A DNA stretch of 64,000 nucleotides from Sipunculus nudus (lineage: Eukaryota > Annelida > Sipuncula > Golfingiida > Sipunculidae): the NCBI GenBank assembly GCA_026874595.1, contig CM049309.1, positions 28,153,033 through 28,217,032 of the forward strand, read 5' to 3'. A program made the translations under genes and the position numbers. Below are positions 38,879 through 51,795 of this stretch, one piece after another. Every line of letters starts with the position of its first letter. Within the stretch, counting starts at the first letter, position 1. The notes beneath the pieces were generated by a model, which saw only the letters and a program-made list of their open reading frames with translations, was not told where the DNA came from and searched no databases.

Positions 38879-41160
38879 GGGCAAAACGACGTTTGTAACA
38901 GGTTCTAAATGGCCTAATGAAGCTTCTAAAACGCTTCTTTCGCAATTTAAATCGGCCATTTTTGCACAAAACACGATCTTGTATTACGCGAAAACCGAGC
39001 TGATTTCGGCGAAAACGACGTTTGTAACAGGTTCTAAATGGCCTAATGAAGCTTCTAAAACGCTTCTTTCGCAATTTAAATCGGCCATTTTTGCACAAAA
39101 CACGATCTTGTATTACGCGAAAACCGAACCGATTTCGGCGAAAACGACGTTTGTAACAGGTTCTAAATGGCCTAATGAAGCTTCTAAAACGCTTCTTTCG
39201 CAATTTAAATCGGCCATTTTTGCACAAAACACGATCTTGTATTACGCGAAAACCGAGCCGATTTCGGGCGAAAACGACGTTTGTAACAGGTTCTAAATGG
39301 CCTAATGAAGCTTCTAAAACGCTTCTTTCGCAATTTAAATCGGCATTTTTGCACAAAACACGATCTTGTATTACGCGAAAACCGAGCTGATTTCGGCGAA
39401 AACGACGTTTGTAACAGGTTCTAAATGGCCTAATGAAGCTTCTAAAACGCTTCTTTCGCAATTTAAATCGGCCATTTTTGCACAAAACACGATCTTGTAT
39501 TACGCGAAAACCGAGCTGATTTCGGCGAAAACGACGTTTGTAACAGGTTCTAAATGGCCCAATGAAGCTTCTAAAACGCTTCTTTCGGAATTTAAATCGG
39601 CCATTTTTGCACAAAACACGATCTTGTATTACGCGAAAACCGAGCTGATTCGGCGAAAACGACGTTTGTAACAGGTTCTAAATGGGCCTAATGAAGCTTC
39701 TAAAACGCTTCTTTCGCAATTTAAATCGGCCATTTTTGCACAAAACACGATCTTGTATTACGCGAAAACCGAGCTGATTTCGGCGAAAACGACGTTTGTA
39801 ACAGGTTCTAAATCGGGTATTGAAGATCCTGAAAGGCTTCTTTTGCATCAGAAAACGTCTGTTTTTACACAAAACACGATCTTGTATTACGCGAAAACCG
39901 AGCTGATTTCGGCGAAAACGACGTTTGTAACAGGTTCTAAATGGCCTAATGAAGCTTCTAAAACGCTTCTTTCGCAATTTAAATCGGCCATTTTTGCACA
40001 AAACACGATCTTGTATTACGCGAAAACCGAGCTGATTTCGGCGAAAACGACGTTTGTAACAGGTTCTAAATGGCCTAATGAAGCTTCTAAAACGCTTCTT
40101 TCGCAATTTAAATCGGCCATTTTTGCACAAAACACGATCTTGTATTACGCGAAAACCGAGCCGATTTCGGCGAAAACGACGTTTGTAACAGGTTCTAAAT
40201 GGCCTAATGAAGCTTCTAAAAGGCTTCTTTCGCAATTTAAATCGGCCATTTTTGCACAAAACACGATCTTGTATTACGCGAAAACCGAGCTGATTTCGGC
40301 GAAAACGACGTTTGTAACAGGTTCTAAATGGCCTAATGAAGCTTCTAAAACGCTTCTTTCGCAATTTAAATCGGCCATTTTTGCACAAAACACGATCTTG
40401 TATTACGCGAAAACCGAGCTGATTTCGGCGAAAACGACGTTTGTAACAGGTTCTAAATGGCCCAATGAAGCTTCTAAAACGCTTCTTTCGGAATTTAAAT
40501 CGGCCATTTTTGCACAAAACACGATCTTGTATTACGCGAAAACCGAGCTGATTTCGGCGAAAACGACGTTTGTAACAGGTTCTAAATGGCCTAATGAAGC
40601 TTCTAAAACGCTTCTTTCGCAATTTAAATCGGCCATTTTTGCACAAAACACGATCTTGTATTACGCGAAAACCGAGCTGATTTCGGCGAAAACGACGTTT
40701 GTAACAGGTTCTAAATGGCCTAATGAAGCTTCTAAAACGCTTCTTTCGCAATTTAAATCTGCCATTTTTGCACAAAACACGATCTTGTATTACGCGAAAA
40801 CCGAGCCGATTTCGGCGAAAACGACGTTTGTAACAGGTTCTAAATGGCCTAATGAAGCTTCTTAAACGCTTCTTTCGCAATTTAAATCGGCCATTTTTGC
40901 ACAAAACACGATCTTGTATTACGCGAAAACCGAGCTGATTTCGGCGAAAACGACGTTTGTAACAGGTTCTAAATGGCCTAATGAAGCTTCTAAAACGCTT
41001 CTTTCGCAATTTAAATCGGCCATTTTTGCACAAAACACGATCTTGTATTACGCGAAAACCGAGCTGATTTCGGCGAAAACGACGTTTGTAACAGGTTCTA
41101 AATGGCCTAATGAAGCTTCTAAAACGCTTCTTTCGCAATTTAAATCGGCCATATTTGCAC
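38879..41160 (+). repeat. Partial third copy of the higher-order block
   Basis: Matches 29,588-31,868 tag for tag at a 9,291-bp offset. After about 41.6 kb the match breaks: the monomer expected to have TCGGAATT has TCGCAATT. Single-base indels near 39,263, 39,344, 39,651 and 39,684 are absent from the other copies. Confidence 0.75.
39813..39941 (+). repeat. B-type monomer (single), last class I B
   Basis: Standard B variable half. No further B of this type occurs downstream; class II has only B' monomers. Confidence 0.92.
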
Positions 41161-42748
41161 AAAACACGATCTTGTATTACGCGAAAACCGAGCTGATTTC
41201 GGCGAAAACGACGTTTGTAACAGGTTCTAAATGGCCTAATGAAGCTTCTAAAACGCTTCTTTCGCAATTTAAATCGGCCATTTTTGCACAAAACACGATC
41301 TTGTATTACGCGAAAACCGAGCTGATTTCGGCGAAAACGACGTTTGTAACAGGTTCTAAATGGCCTAATGAAGCTTCTAAAACGCTTCTTTCGCAATTTA
41401 AATCGGCCATTTTTGCACAAAACACGATCTTGTATTACGCGAAAACCGAGCCGATTTCGGCGAAAACGACGTTTGTAACAGGTTCTAAATGGCCTAATGA
41501 AGCTTCTAAAACGCTTCTTTCGCAATTTAAATCGGCCATTTTTGCACAAAACACGATCTTGTATTACGCGAAAACCGAGCTGATTTCGGCGAAAACGACG
41601 TTTGTAACAGGTTCTAAATGGCCCAATGAAGCTTCTAAAACGCTTCTTTCGCAATTTAAATCGGCCATTTTTGCACAAAACACGATCTTGTATTACGCGA
41701 AAACCGAGCTGATTTCGGCGAAAACGACGTTTGTAACAGGTTCTAAATGGCCTAATGAAGCTTCTAAAACGCTTCTTTCGCAATTTAAATCGGCCATTTT
41801 TGCACAAAACACGATCTTGTATTACGCGAAAACCGAGCTGATTTCGAGCGAAAACGACGTTTTGTAACAGGTTCTAAATGGCCTAATGAAGCTTCTAAAA
41901 CGCTTCTTTCGCAATTTAAATCGGCCATTTTTGCACAAAAACACGATCTTGTATTACGCGAAAACCGAGCTGATTTCGGCGAAAACGACGTTTGTAACAG
42001 GTTCTAAATGGCCCAATGAAGCTTCTAAAACGCTTCTTTCGCAATTTAAATCGGCCATTTTTGCACAAAACACGATCTTGTATTACGCGAAAACCGAGCC
42101 GATTTCGGCGAAAACGACGTTTGTAACAGGTTCTAAATGGCCTAATGAAGCTTCTAAAACGCTTTCTTTCGCAATTTAAATCGGCCATTTTTGCACAAAA
42201 CACGATCTTGTATTACGCGAAAACCGAGCTGATTTCGGCGAAAACGACGTTTGTAACAGGTTCTAAATGGCCTAATGAAGCTTCTAAAACGCTTCTTTCG
42301 GAATTTAAATCGGCCATTTTTGCACAAAACACGATCTTGTATTACGCGAAAACCGAGCTGATTTCGGCGAAAACGACGTTTGTAACAGGTTCTAAATGGC
42401 CTAATGAAGCTTCTAAAACGCTTCTTTCGCAATTTAAATCGGCCATTTTTGCACAAAACACGATCTTGTATTACGCGAAAACCGAGCTGATTTCGGCGAA
42501 AACGACGTTTGTAACAGGTTCTAAATGGGCCTAATGAAGCTTCTAAAACGCTTCTTTCGCAATTTAAATCGGCCATTTTTGCACAAAACACGATCTTGTA
42601 TTACGCGAAAACAGAGCCGATTTCGGCGAAAACGACGTTTGTAACAGGTTCTAAATGGCCTAATGAAGCTTCTAAAACGCTTCTTTCGCAATTTAAATCG
42701 GCCATTTTTGCACAAAACACGATCTTGTATTACGCGAAAACCGAGCCG

Positions 42749-42841
42749 ATTTCGGCGAAAACGACGTTTGTAACAGGTCCTAAATGGCCTAATGAAGCTT
42801 CTAAAACGCTTCTTTCGCAATTTAAATCGGCCATTTTTGCA
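42749..42841 (+). other. Class I / class II junction
   Basis: The last class I marker is CGAGCCGATT at about 42,745-42,750, a CCG variant frequent in class I and not seen in class II. The first class II marker is the C at 42,779 (AGGTCC instead of AGGTTC). The first CAGAAAAC is at about 42,840. Upstream all monomers examined are class I, downstream all are class II, and the 129-bp phase is kept across the junction. An odd AACAGAGCC (for AACCGAGCC) lies one monomer upstream. Confidence 0.85.
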
Positions 42842-43042
42842 GAAAACACGATCTTGTATTACGCGAAAACCGAGCTGATTTCGGCGAAAACGACGTTTGT
42901 AACAGGTCCTAAATGGCCTAATGAAGCTTCTAAAACGCTTCTTTCGCAATTTAAATCGGCCATTTTTCCAGAAAACACGATCTTGTATTACGCGAAAACC
43001 GAGCTGATTTCGGCGAAAACGACGTTTGTAACAGGTCCTAAA

Positions 43043-43171
43043 TGGCCTAATGAAGCTTCTAAAACGCTTCTTTCGCAATTTAAATCGGCCATTTTTCCAG
43101 AAAACACGATCTTGTATTACGCGAAAACCGAGCTGATTTCGGCGAAAACGACGTTTGTAACAGGTCCTAAA
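43043..43171 (+). repeat. Representative class II A monomer
   Basis: Differs from the class I reference at the C-to-G change that turns CACAAAAC into CAGAAAAC (position 58), the C or G before it, and the T-to-C change in AGGTCC. HindIII, SwaI, the A-tracts and the dyad block at 95-114 are all kept. Confidence 0.93.
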
Positions 43172-45371
43172 TGGCCTAATGAAGCTTCTAAAACGCTTCT
43201 TTCGCAATTTAAATCGGCCATTTTTTGCAGAAAACACGATCTTGTATTACGCGAAAACCGAGCTGATTTCGGCGAAAACGACGTTTGTAACAGGTCCTAA
43301 ATGGCCTAATGAAGCTTCTAAAACGCTTCTTTCGCAATTTAAATCGGCCATTTTTCCAGAAAACACGATCTTGTATTACGCGAAAACCGAGCTGATTTCG
43401 GCGAAAACGACGTTTGTAACAGGTCCTAAATGGCCTAATGAAGCTTCTAAAACGCTTCTTTCGCAATTTAAATCGGCCATTTTTCCAGAAAACACGATCT
43501 TGTATTACGCGAAAACCGAGCTGATTTCGGCGAAAACGACGTTTGTAACAGGTCCTAAATGGCCTAATGAAGCTTCTAAAACGCTTCTTTCGCAATTTAA
43601 ATCGGCCATTTTTCCAGAAAACACGATCTTGTATTACGCGAAAACCGAGCTGATTTCGGCGAAAACGACGTTTGTAACAGGTCCCTAAATGGCCTAATGA
43701 AGCTTCTAAAACGCTTCTTTCGCAATTTAAATCGGCCATTTTTGCAGAAAACACGATCTTGTATTACGCGAAAACCGAGCTGATTTCGGCGAAAACGACG
43801 TTTGTAACAGGTCCTAAATGGCCTAATGAAGCTTCTAAAACGCTTCTTTCGCAATTTAAATCGGCCATTTTTCCAGAAAACACGATCTTGTATTACGCGA
43901 AAACCGAGCTGATTTCGGCGAAAACGACGTTTGTAACAGGTCCTAAATGGCCTAATGAAGCTTCTAAAACGCTTCTTTCGCAATTTAAATCGGCCATTTT
44001 TGCAGAAAACACCGATCTTGTATTACGCGAAAACCGAGCTGATTTCGGCGAAAACGACGTTTGTAACAGGTCCTAAATGGCCTAATGAAGCTTCTAAAAC
44101 GCTTCTTTCGCAATTTAAATCGGCCCATTTTTGCAGAAAACACGATCTTGTATTACGCGAAAACCGAGCTGATTTCGGCGAAAACGACGTTTGTAACAGG
44201 TCCTAAATGGCCTAATGAAGCTTCTAAAACGCTTTTTTCGCAATTTAAATCGGCCATTTTTTGCAGAAAACACGATCTTGTATTACGCGAAAACCGAGCT
44301 GATTTCGGCGAAAACGACGTTTGTAACAGGTCCTAAATGGCCTAATGAAGCTTCTAAAACGCTTCTTTTCGCAATTTAAATCGGCCATTTTTGCAGAAAA
44401 CACGATCTTGTATTACGCGAAAACCGAGCTGATTTCGGCGAAAACGACGTTTGTAACAGGTCCTAAATGGCCTAATGAAGCTTCTAAAACGCTTCTTTCG
44501 CAATTTAAATCGGCCATTTTTGCAGAAAACACGATCTTGTATGTACGCGAAAACCGAGCTGATTTCGGCGAAAACGACGTTTGTAACAGGTCCTAAATGG
44601 CCTAATGAAGCTTCTAAAACGCTTCTTTCGCAATTTAAATCGGCCATTTTTGCAGAAAACACGATCTTGTATTACGCGAAAACCGAGCTGATTTCGGCGA
44701 AAACGACGTTTGTAACAGGTCCTAAATGGCCTAATGAAGCTTCTAAAACGCTTCTTTCGCAATTTAAATCGGCCATTTTTCCAGAAAACACGATCTTGTA
44801 TTACGCGAAAACCGAGCTGATTTCGGCGAAAACGACGTTTGTAACAGGTCCTAAATGGCCTAATGAAGCTTCTAAAACGCTTCTTTCGCAATTTAAATCG
44901 GCCATTTTTCCAGAAAACACGATCTTGTATTACGCGAAAACCGAGCTGATTTCGGCGAAAACGACGTTTGTAACAGGTCCTAAATGGCCTAATGAAGCTT
45001 CTAAAACGCTTCTTTCGCAATTTAAATCGGCCATTTTTGCAGAAAACACGATCTTGTATTACGCGAAAACCGAGCTGATTTCGGCGAAAACGACGTTTGT
45101 AACAGGTCCTAAATGGCCTAATGAAGCTTCTAAAACGCTTCTTTCGCAATTTAAATCGGCCATTTTTCCAGAAAACACGATCTTGTATTACGCGAAAACC
45201 GAGCTGATTTCGGCGAAAACGACGTTTGTAACAGGTCCTAAATGGCCTAATGAAGCTTCTAAAACGCTTCTTTCGCAATTTAAATCGGCCATTTTTGCAG
45301 AAAACACGATCTTGTATTACGCGAAAACCGAGCTGATTTCGGCGAAAACGACGTTTGTAACAGGTCCTAAA

Positions 45372-45499
45372 TTGGGTAATGAAGATCCTAAAGGGCTTCT
45401 TTCGCATCAGACAACGGCCGTTTTTGCAGAAAACACGATCTTGTATTACGCGAAAACGAGCTGATTTCGGCGAAAACGACGTTTGTAACAGGTCCTAAA
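45372..45499 (+). repeat. B' monomer (class II), 128 bp
   Basis: The variable half reads TTGGGTAATGAAGATCCTAA and continues through CATCAGACAACGGCCG. One base is missing (CGAAAACGAGC for CGAAAACCGAGC). It lacks the flanking ACACG and ACAACG variants. Confidence 0.9.
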
Positions 45500-46148
45500 T
45501 GGCCTAATGAAGCTTCTAAAACGCTTCTTTCGCAATTTAAATCGGCCATTTTTCCAGAAAACACGATCTTGTATTACGCGAAAACCGAGCTGATTTCGGC
45601 GAAAACGACGTTTTGTAACAGGTCCTAAATGGCCTAATGAAGCTTCTAAAACGCTTCTTTCGCAATTTAAATCGGCCATTTTTCCAGAAAACACGATCTT
45701 GTATTACGCGAAAACCGAGCTGATTTCGGCGAAAACGACGTTTGTAACAGGTCCTAAATGGCCTAATGAAGCTTCTAAAACGCTTCTTTCGCAATTTAAA
45801 TCGGCCATTTTTGCAGAAAACACGATCTTGTATTACGCGAAAACCGAGCTGATTTCGGCCGAAAACGACCGTTTGTAACAGGTCCTAAATGGCCTAATGA
45901 AGCTTCTAAAACGCTTCTTTCGCAATTTAAATCGGCCATTTTTCCAGAAAAACACGATCTTGTATTACGCGAAAACCGAGCTGATTTCGGCGAAAACGAC
46001 GTTTGTAACAGGTCCTAAATGGCCTAATGAAGCTTCTAAAACGCTTCTTTCGCAATTTAAATCGGCCATTTTTCCAGAAAACACGATCTTGTATTACGCG
46101 AAAACCGAGCTGATTTCGGCGAAAACGACGTTTGTAACAGGTCCTAAA

Positions 46149-46277
46149 TTGGGTAATGAAGATCCTAAAGGGCTTCTTTCGCATCAGACAACGGCCGTTT
46201 TTGCAGAAAACACGATCTTGTATTACGCGAAAACCGAGCTGATTTCGGCGAAAACGACGTTTGTAACAGGTCCTAAA
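46149..46277 (+). repeat. Representative B' monomer (class II)
   Basis: Compared with class II A, positions 1-57 differ at 14 bases. Compared with class I B over positions 1-60 it differs at 10. B and B' share GGT, GAT, CCT, CATCAG, ACG and GTT at matching positions, so they look like one old lineage that split with the classes. This copy lacks the linked ACACG/ACAACG variants. Confidence 0.92.
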
Positions 46278-49200
46278 TGGCCTAATGAAGCTTCTAAAAC
46301 GCTTCTTTCGCAATTTAAATCGGCCATTTTTCCAGAAAACACGATCTTGTATTACGCGAAAACCGAGCTGATTTCGGCGAAAACGACGTTTGTAACAGGT
46401 CCTAAATGGCCTAATGAAGCTTCTAAAACGCTTCTTTCGCAATTAAATCGGCCATTTTTCCAGAAAACACGATCTTGTATTACGCGAAAACCGAGCTGAT
46501 TTCGGCGAAAACGACGTTTGTAACAGGTCCTAAATGGCCTAATGAAGCTTCTAAAACGCATTTTTCGCAATTTAAATCGGCCATTTTTGCAGAAAACACG
46601 ATCTTGTATTACGCGAAAACCGAGCTGATTTCGGCGAAAACGACGTTGTAACAGGTCCTAAATGGCCTAATGAAGCTTCTAAAACGCTTCTTTCGCAATT
46701 TAAATCGGCCATTTTTGCAGAAAACACGATCTTGTATTACGCGAAAACCGAGCTGATTTCGGCGAAAACGACGTTTGTAACAGGTCCTAAATGGCCTAAT
46801 GAAGCTTCTAAAACGCTTCTTTCGCAATTTAAATCGGCCATTTTTGCAGAAGAACACGATCTTGTATTACGCGAAAACCGAGCTGATTTCGGCGAAAACG
46901 ACGTTTGTAACAGGTCCCTTAATGGCCTAATGAAGCTTCTAAAACGCTTCTTTCGCAATTTAAATCGGCCATTTTTGCAGAAAACACGATCTTGTATTAC
47001 GCGAAAACCGAGCTGATTTCGGCGAAAACGACGTTTGTAACAGGTCCTAAATGGCCCTAATGAAGCTTCTAAAACGCTTTCTTTCGCAATTTAAATCGGC
47101 CATTTTTTCCAGAAAACACGATCTTGTATTACTCGAAAACCGAGCTGATTTCGGCGAAAACGACGTTTGTAACAGGTCCTAAATGGCCTAATGAAGCTTC
47201 TAAAACGCTTCTTTCGCAATTTAAATCGCGCATTTTTCCAGAAAACACGATCTTGTATTACGCGAAAACCGAGCTGATTTCGGCGAAAACGACGTTTGTA
47301 ACAGGTCCTAAATGGCCTAATGAAGCTTCTAAAACGCTTCTTTCGCAATTTAAATCGGCCATTTTTCCAGAAAACACGATCTTGTATTACGCGAAAACCG
47401 AGCTGATTTCGGCGAAAACGACGTTTGTAACAGGTCCTAAATGGCCTAATGAAGCTTCTAAAACGCTTCTTTCGCAATTTAAATCGGCCATTTTTGCAGA
47501 AAACACGATCTTGTATTACGCGAAAACCGAGCTGATTTCGGCGAAAACGACGTTTGTAACAGGTCCTAAATGGCCTAATGAAGCTTCTAAAACGCTTCTT
47601 TTCGCAATTTAAATCGGCCATTTTTGCAGAAAACACGATCTTGTATTACGCGAAAACCGAGCTGATTTCGGCGAAAACGACGTTTGTAACAGGTCCTAAA
47701 TGGCCTAATGAAGCTTCTAAAAACGCTTCTTTCGCAATTTAAATCGGCCATTTTTCCAGAAAACACGATCTTGTATTACGCGAAAACCGAGCTGATTTCG
47801 GGCGAAAACGACGTTTGTAACAGGTCCTAAATGGCCTAATGAAGCTTCTAAAACGCTTCTTTCGCAATTTAAATCGGCCATTTTTGCAGAAAACACGATC
47901 TTGTATTACGCGAAAACCGAGCTGATTTCGGCGAAAACGACGTTTGTAACAGGTCTAAATGGCCTAATGAAGCTTCTTAAACGCTTCTTTCGCAATTTAA
48001 AATCGGGCCATTTTTCCAGAAAACACGATCTTGTACTACGCGAAAAACCGAGCTGATTTCGGCGAAAACGACGTTTGTAACAGGTCCTAAATGGCCTAAT
48101 GAAGCTTCTAAAACGCTTCTTTCGCAATTTAAATCGGCCATTTTTCCAGAAAACACGATCTTGTATTACGCGAAAACCGAGCTGATTTCGGCGAAAACGA
48201 CGTTTGTAACAGGTCCTAAATGGCCTAATGAAGCTTCTAAAACGCTTCTTTCGCAATTTAAATCGGCCATTTTTCCAGAAAACACGATCTTGTATTACGC
48301 GAAAACCGAGCTGATTTCGGCGAAAACGACGTTTGTAACAGGTCCTAAATGGCCTAATGAAGCTTCTAAAACGCTTCTTTCGCAATTTAAATCGGCCATT
48401 TTTGCAGAAAACACGATCTTGTATTACGCGAAAACCGAGCTGATTTCGGCGAAAACGACGTTTGTAACAGGTCCTAAATGGCCTAATGAAGCTTCTAAAA
48501 CGCTTCTTTCGCAATTTAAATCGGCCATTTTTCCAGAAAACACGATCTTGTATTACGCGTAAAACCGAGCTGATTTCGGCGAAACGACGTTTGTAACAGG
48601 TCCTAAATGGCCTAATGAAGCTTCTAAAACGCTTCTTTCGCAATTTAAATCGGCCATTTTTCCAGAAAACACGATCTTGTATTACGCGAAAACCGAGCTG
48701 ATTTCGGCGAAAACGACGTTTGTAACAGGTCCTAAATGGCCTAATGAAGCTTCTAAAACGCTTCTTTCGCAATTTAAATCGGGCCATTTTTCCAGAAAAC
48801 ACGATCTTGTATTACGCGAAAACCGAGCTGATTTCGGCGAAAACGACGTTTGTAACAGGTCCTAAATGGCCTAATGAAGCTTCTAAAACGCTTCTTTCGC
48901 AATTTAAATCGGCCATTTTTGCAGAAAACACGATCTTGTATTACGCGAAAACCGAGCTGATTTCGGCGAAAACGACGTTTGTAACAGGTCCTAAATGGGC
49001 CTAATGAAGCTTCTAAAACGCTTCTTTCGCAATTTAAATCGGCCATTTTTGCAGAAAACACGATCTTGTATTACGCGAAAACCGAGCTGATTTCGGCGAA
49101 AACGGACGTTTGTAACAGGTCCTAAATGGCCTAATGAAGCTTCTAAAACGCTTCTTTCGCAATTTTAAATCGGCCATTTTTGCAGAAAACACGATCTTGT

Positions 49201-49647
49201 ATTACGCGAAAACCGAGCTGATTTCGGCGAAAACGACGTTTGTAACAGGGTCCTTAATGGCCTAAATGAAGCTTCTAAAACGCTTCTTTCGCAATTTAAA
49301 TCGGCCATTTTTGCAGAAAACACGATCTTGTATTACGCGAAAACCGAGCTGATTTCGGCGAAAACGACGTTTGTAACAGGTCCCTAAATGGCCTAATGAA
49401 GCTTCTAAAACGCTTCTTTCGCAATTTAAATCGGCCATTTTTCCAGAAAACACGATCTTGTATTACGCGAAAACCGAGCTGATTTCGGCGAAAACGACGT
49501 TTGTAACAGGTCCTAAATGGGCCTAATGAAGCTTCTAAAACGCTTCTTTCGCAATTTAAATCGGCCATTTTTGCAGAAAACACGATCTTGTATTACGCGA
49601 AAACCGAGCTGATTTCGGCGAAAACGACGTTTGTAACACGTCCTAAA

Positions 49648-49776
49648 TTGGGTAATGAAGATCCTAAAGGGCTTCTTTCGCATCAGACAACGGCCGTTTT
49701 TGCAGAAAACACGATCTTGTATTACGCGAAAACCGAGCTGATTTCGGCGAAAACAACGTTTGTAACAGGTCCTAAA
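49648..49776 (+). repeat. B' monomer with linked ACACG/ACAACG variants
   Basis: Preceded by GTAACACGTCC instead of GTAACAGGTCC, and containing AAAACAACG instead of AAAACGACG near its 3' end. The second change breaks the right-hand dyad and lowers the CENP-B-box-like match from 7 to 6 of 9. Confidence 0.9.
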
Positions 49777-51795
49777 TGGCCTAATGAAGCTTCTAAAACG
49801 CTTCTTTCGCAATTTAAATCGGCCATTTTTCCAGAAAACACGATCTTGTATTACGCGAAAACCGAGCTGATTTCGGCGAAAACGACGTTTGTAACAGGTC
49901 CTAAATGGCCTAATGAAGCTTCTAAAACGCTTCTTTCGCAATTTAAATCGGCCATTTTCCAGAAAACACGATCTTGTATTACGCGAAAACCGAGCTGATT
50001 TCGGCGAAAACGACGTTTGTAACAGGTCCTAAATGGCCTAATGAAGCTTCTAAAACGCTTCTTTCGCAATTTAAATCGGCCATTTTTGCAGAAAACACGA
50101 TCTTGTATTACGCGAAAACCGAGCTGATTTCGGCGAAAACGACGTTTGTAACAGGTCCTAAATGGCCTAATGAAGCTTCTAAAACGCTTTTTTCGCAATT
50201 TAAAGCGGCCATTTTTGCAGAAAACACGATCTTGTATTACGCGAAAACCGAGCTGATTTCGGGCGAAAACGACGTTTGTAACAGGTCCTAAATGGGCCTA
50301 ATGAAGCTTCTAAAACGCTTCTTTCGCAATTTAAATCGGCCATTTTTGCAGAAAACACGATCTTGTATTACGCGAAAACCGAGCTGATTTCGGCGAAAAC
50401 GAACGTTTGTAACAGGTCCTAAATGGCCTAATGAAGCTTCTAAAACGCTTCTTTCGCAATTTAAATCGGCCATTTTTGCAGAAAACACGATCTTGTATTA
50501 CGCGAAAACCGAGCTGATTTCGGCGAAAACGACGTTTGTAACAGGTCCTAAATGCCTAATGAAGCTTCTAAAACGCTTCTTTCGCAATTTAAATCGGCCA
50601 TTTTTGCAGAAAACACGATCTTGTATTACGCGAAAACCGAGCTGATTTCGGCGAAAAACGACGTTTGTAACAGGTCCTAAAATGGCCTAATGAAGCTTCT
50701 AAAACGCTTCTTTCGCAATTTAAATCGGCCATTTTTGCAGAAAACACGATCTTGTATTACGCGGAAAACCGAGGCTGATTTCGGCGAAAACGACGTTTGT
50801 AACAGGTCCTAAATGGCCTAATGAAGCTTCTTAAACGCTTCTTTCGCAATTTAAATCGGCATTTTTCCAGAAAACACGATCTTGTACTACGCGAAAACCG
50901 AGCTGATTTCGGCGAAAACGACGTTTGTAACAGGTCCTAAATGGCCTAATGAAGCTTCTAAACGCTTCTTTCGCAATTTAAATCGGCCATTTTTGCAGAA
51001 AACACGATCTTGTATTACGCGAAAACCGAGCTGATTTCGGCGAAAACGACGTTTGTAACAGGTCCTAAATGGCCTAATGATGAAGCTTCTAAAACGCTTC
51101 TTTCGCAATTTAAATCGGCCATTTTTCCAGAAAACACGATCTTGTATTACGCGAAAACCGAGCTGATTTCGGCGAAAACGACGTTTGTAACAGGTCCTAA
51201 ATGGCCTAATGAAGCTTCTAAAACGCTTCTTTCGCAATTTAAATCGGCCATTTTTCCAGAAAACACGATCTTGTATTACGCGAAAACCGAGCTGATTTCG
51301 GCGAAAACGACGTTTGTAACAGGTCCTAAATGGCCTAATGAAGCTTCTAAAACGCTTCTTTCGCAATTTAAATCGGCCATTTTGCAGAAAAACACGATCT
51401 TGTATTACGCGAAAACCGAGCTGATTTCGGCGAAAACGACGTTTGTAACAGGTCCTAAATGGCCTAATGAAGCTTCTAAAACGCTTCTTTCGCAATTTAA
51501 ATCGGCCATTTTTGCAGAAAACACGATCTTGTATTACGCGAAAACCGAGCTGATTTCGGCGAAAACGACGTTTGTAACAGGTCCTAAATGGCCTAATGAA
51601 GCTTCTAAAACGCTTCTTTCGCAATTTAAATCGGCCATTTTTGCAGAAAACACGATCTTGTATTACGCGAAAACCGAGCTGATTTCGGCGAAAACGACGT
51701 TTGTAACAGGTCCTAAATGGCCTAATGAAGCTTCTAAAACGCTTCTTTCGCAATTTAAATCGGCCATTTTTCCAGAAAACACGATCTTGTATTAC

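Larger units (their letters stand above)
9853..42778 (+). repeat. Class I satellite segment, forward orientation
   Basis: About 255 monomers in forward orientation carrying AGGTTCTAAA at the monomer junction and GCACAAAACACG in mid-monomer. Common variable sites are CTG/CCG in CGAGCTGATT, the base after TGGCC (T, C or A), AAACGC/AAAGGC, TCGCAATT/TCGGAATT and CATTTTT/CATATTT. Rarer tags include GGCACAAAAC with GAGATGATT, TTCGGGCAAAA, TTCTTAAACG and TTCTTAATGG. Combinations of these tags recur at exact multiples of 129 bp and define the higher-order copies listed separately. Nine B monomers are present. From about 18.8 to 34.1 kb I see no frame-changing indel, whereas 14-18.8 kb and the stretch beyond 36.5 kb contain many. 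Confidence 0.96.
36555..51090. other. Indel-dense stretch of the array
   Basis: Dozens of monomers here gain or lose one base, mostly in homopolymers: GGGCC for GGCC (37,482; 39,684; 42,527), CTAAAAACG (37,760), ATCGGGCC (37,912), a T-run of seven (about 38,112), CACAAAAAAACG (about 38,190), GGTCCCTAAA (about 43,682) and others. One 10-bp deletion lies at about 36,554 (GATTTC joined to ACGTTTG). By contrast, about 18.8-34.1 kb has none that change frame. Consensus sequencing error is the simplest explanation; real decay of an unhomogenised stretch is the alternative. The stretch crosses the class I/II boundary. Confidence 0.75.

Noticed and set aside
36555-51090. Programmed frameshifting or pseudogene decay as the cause of broken frames
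   Set aside because: There is no evidence that any frame was ever coding; the indels sit mainly in homopolymers and fit consensus error better.
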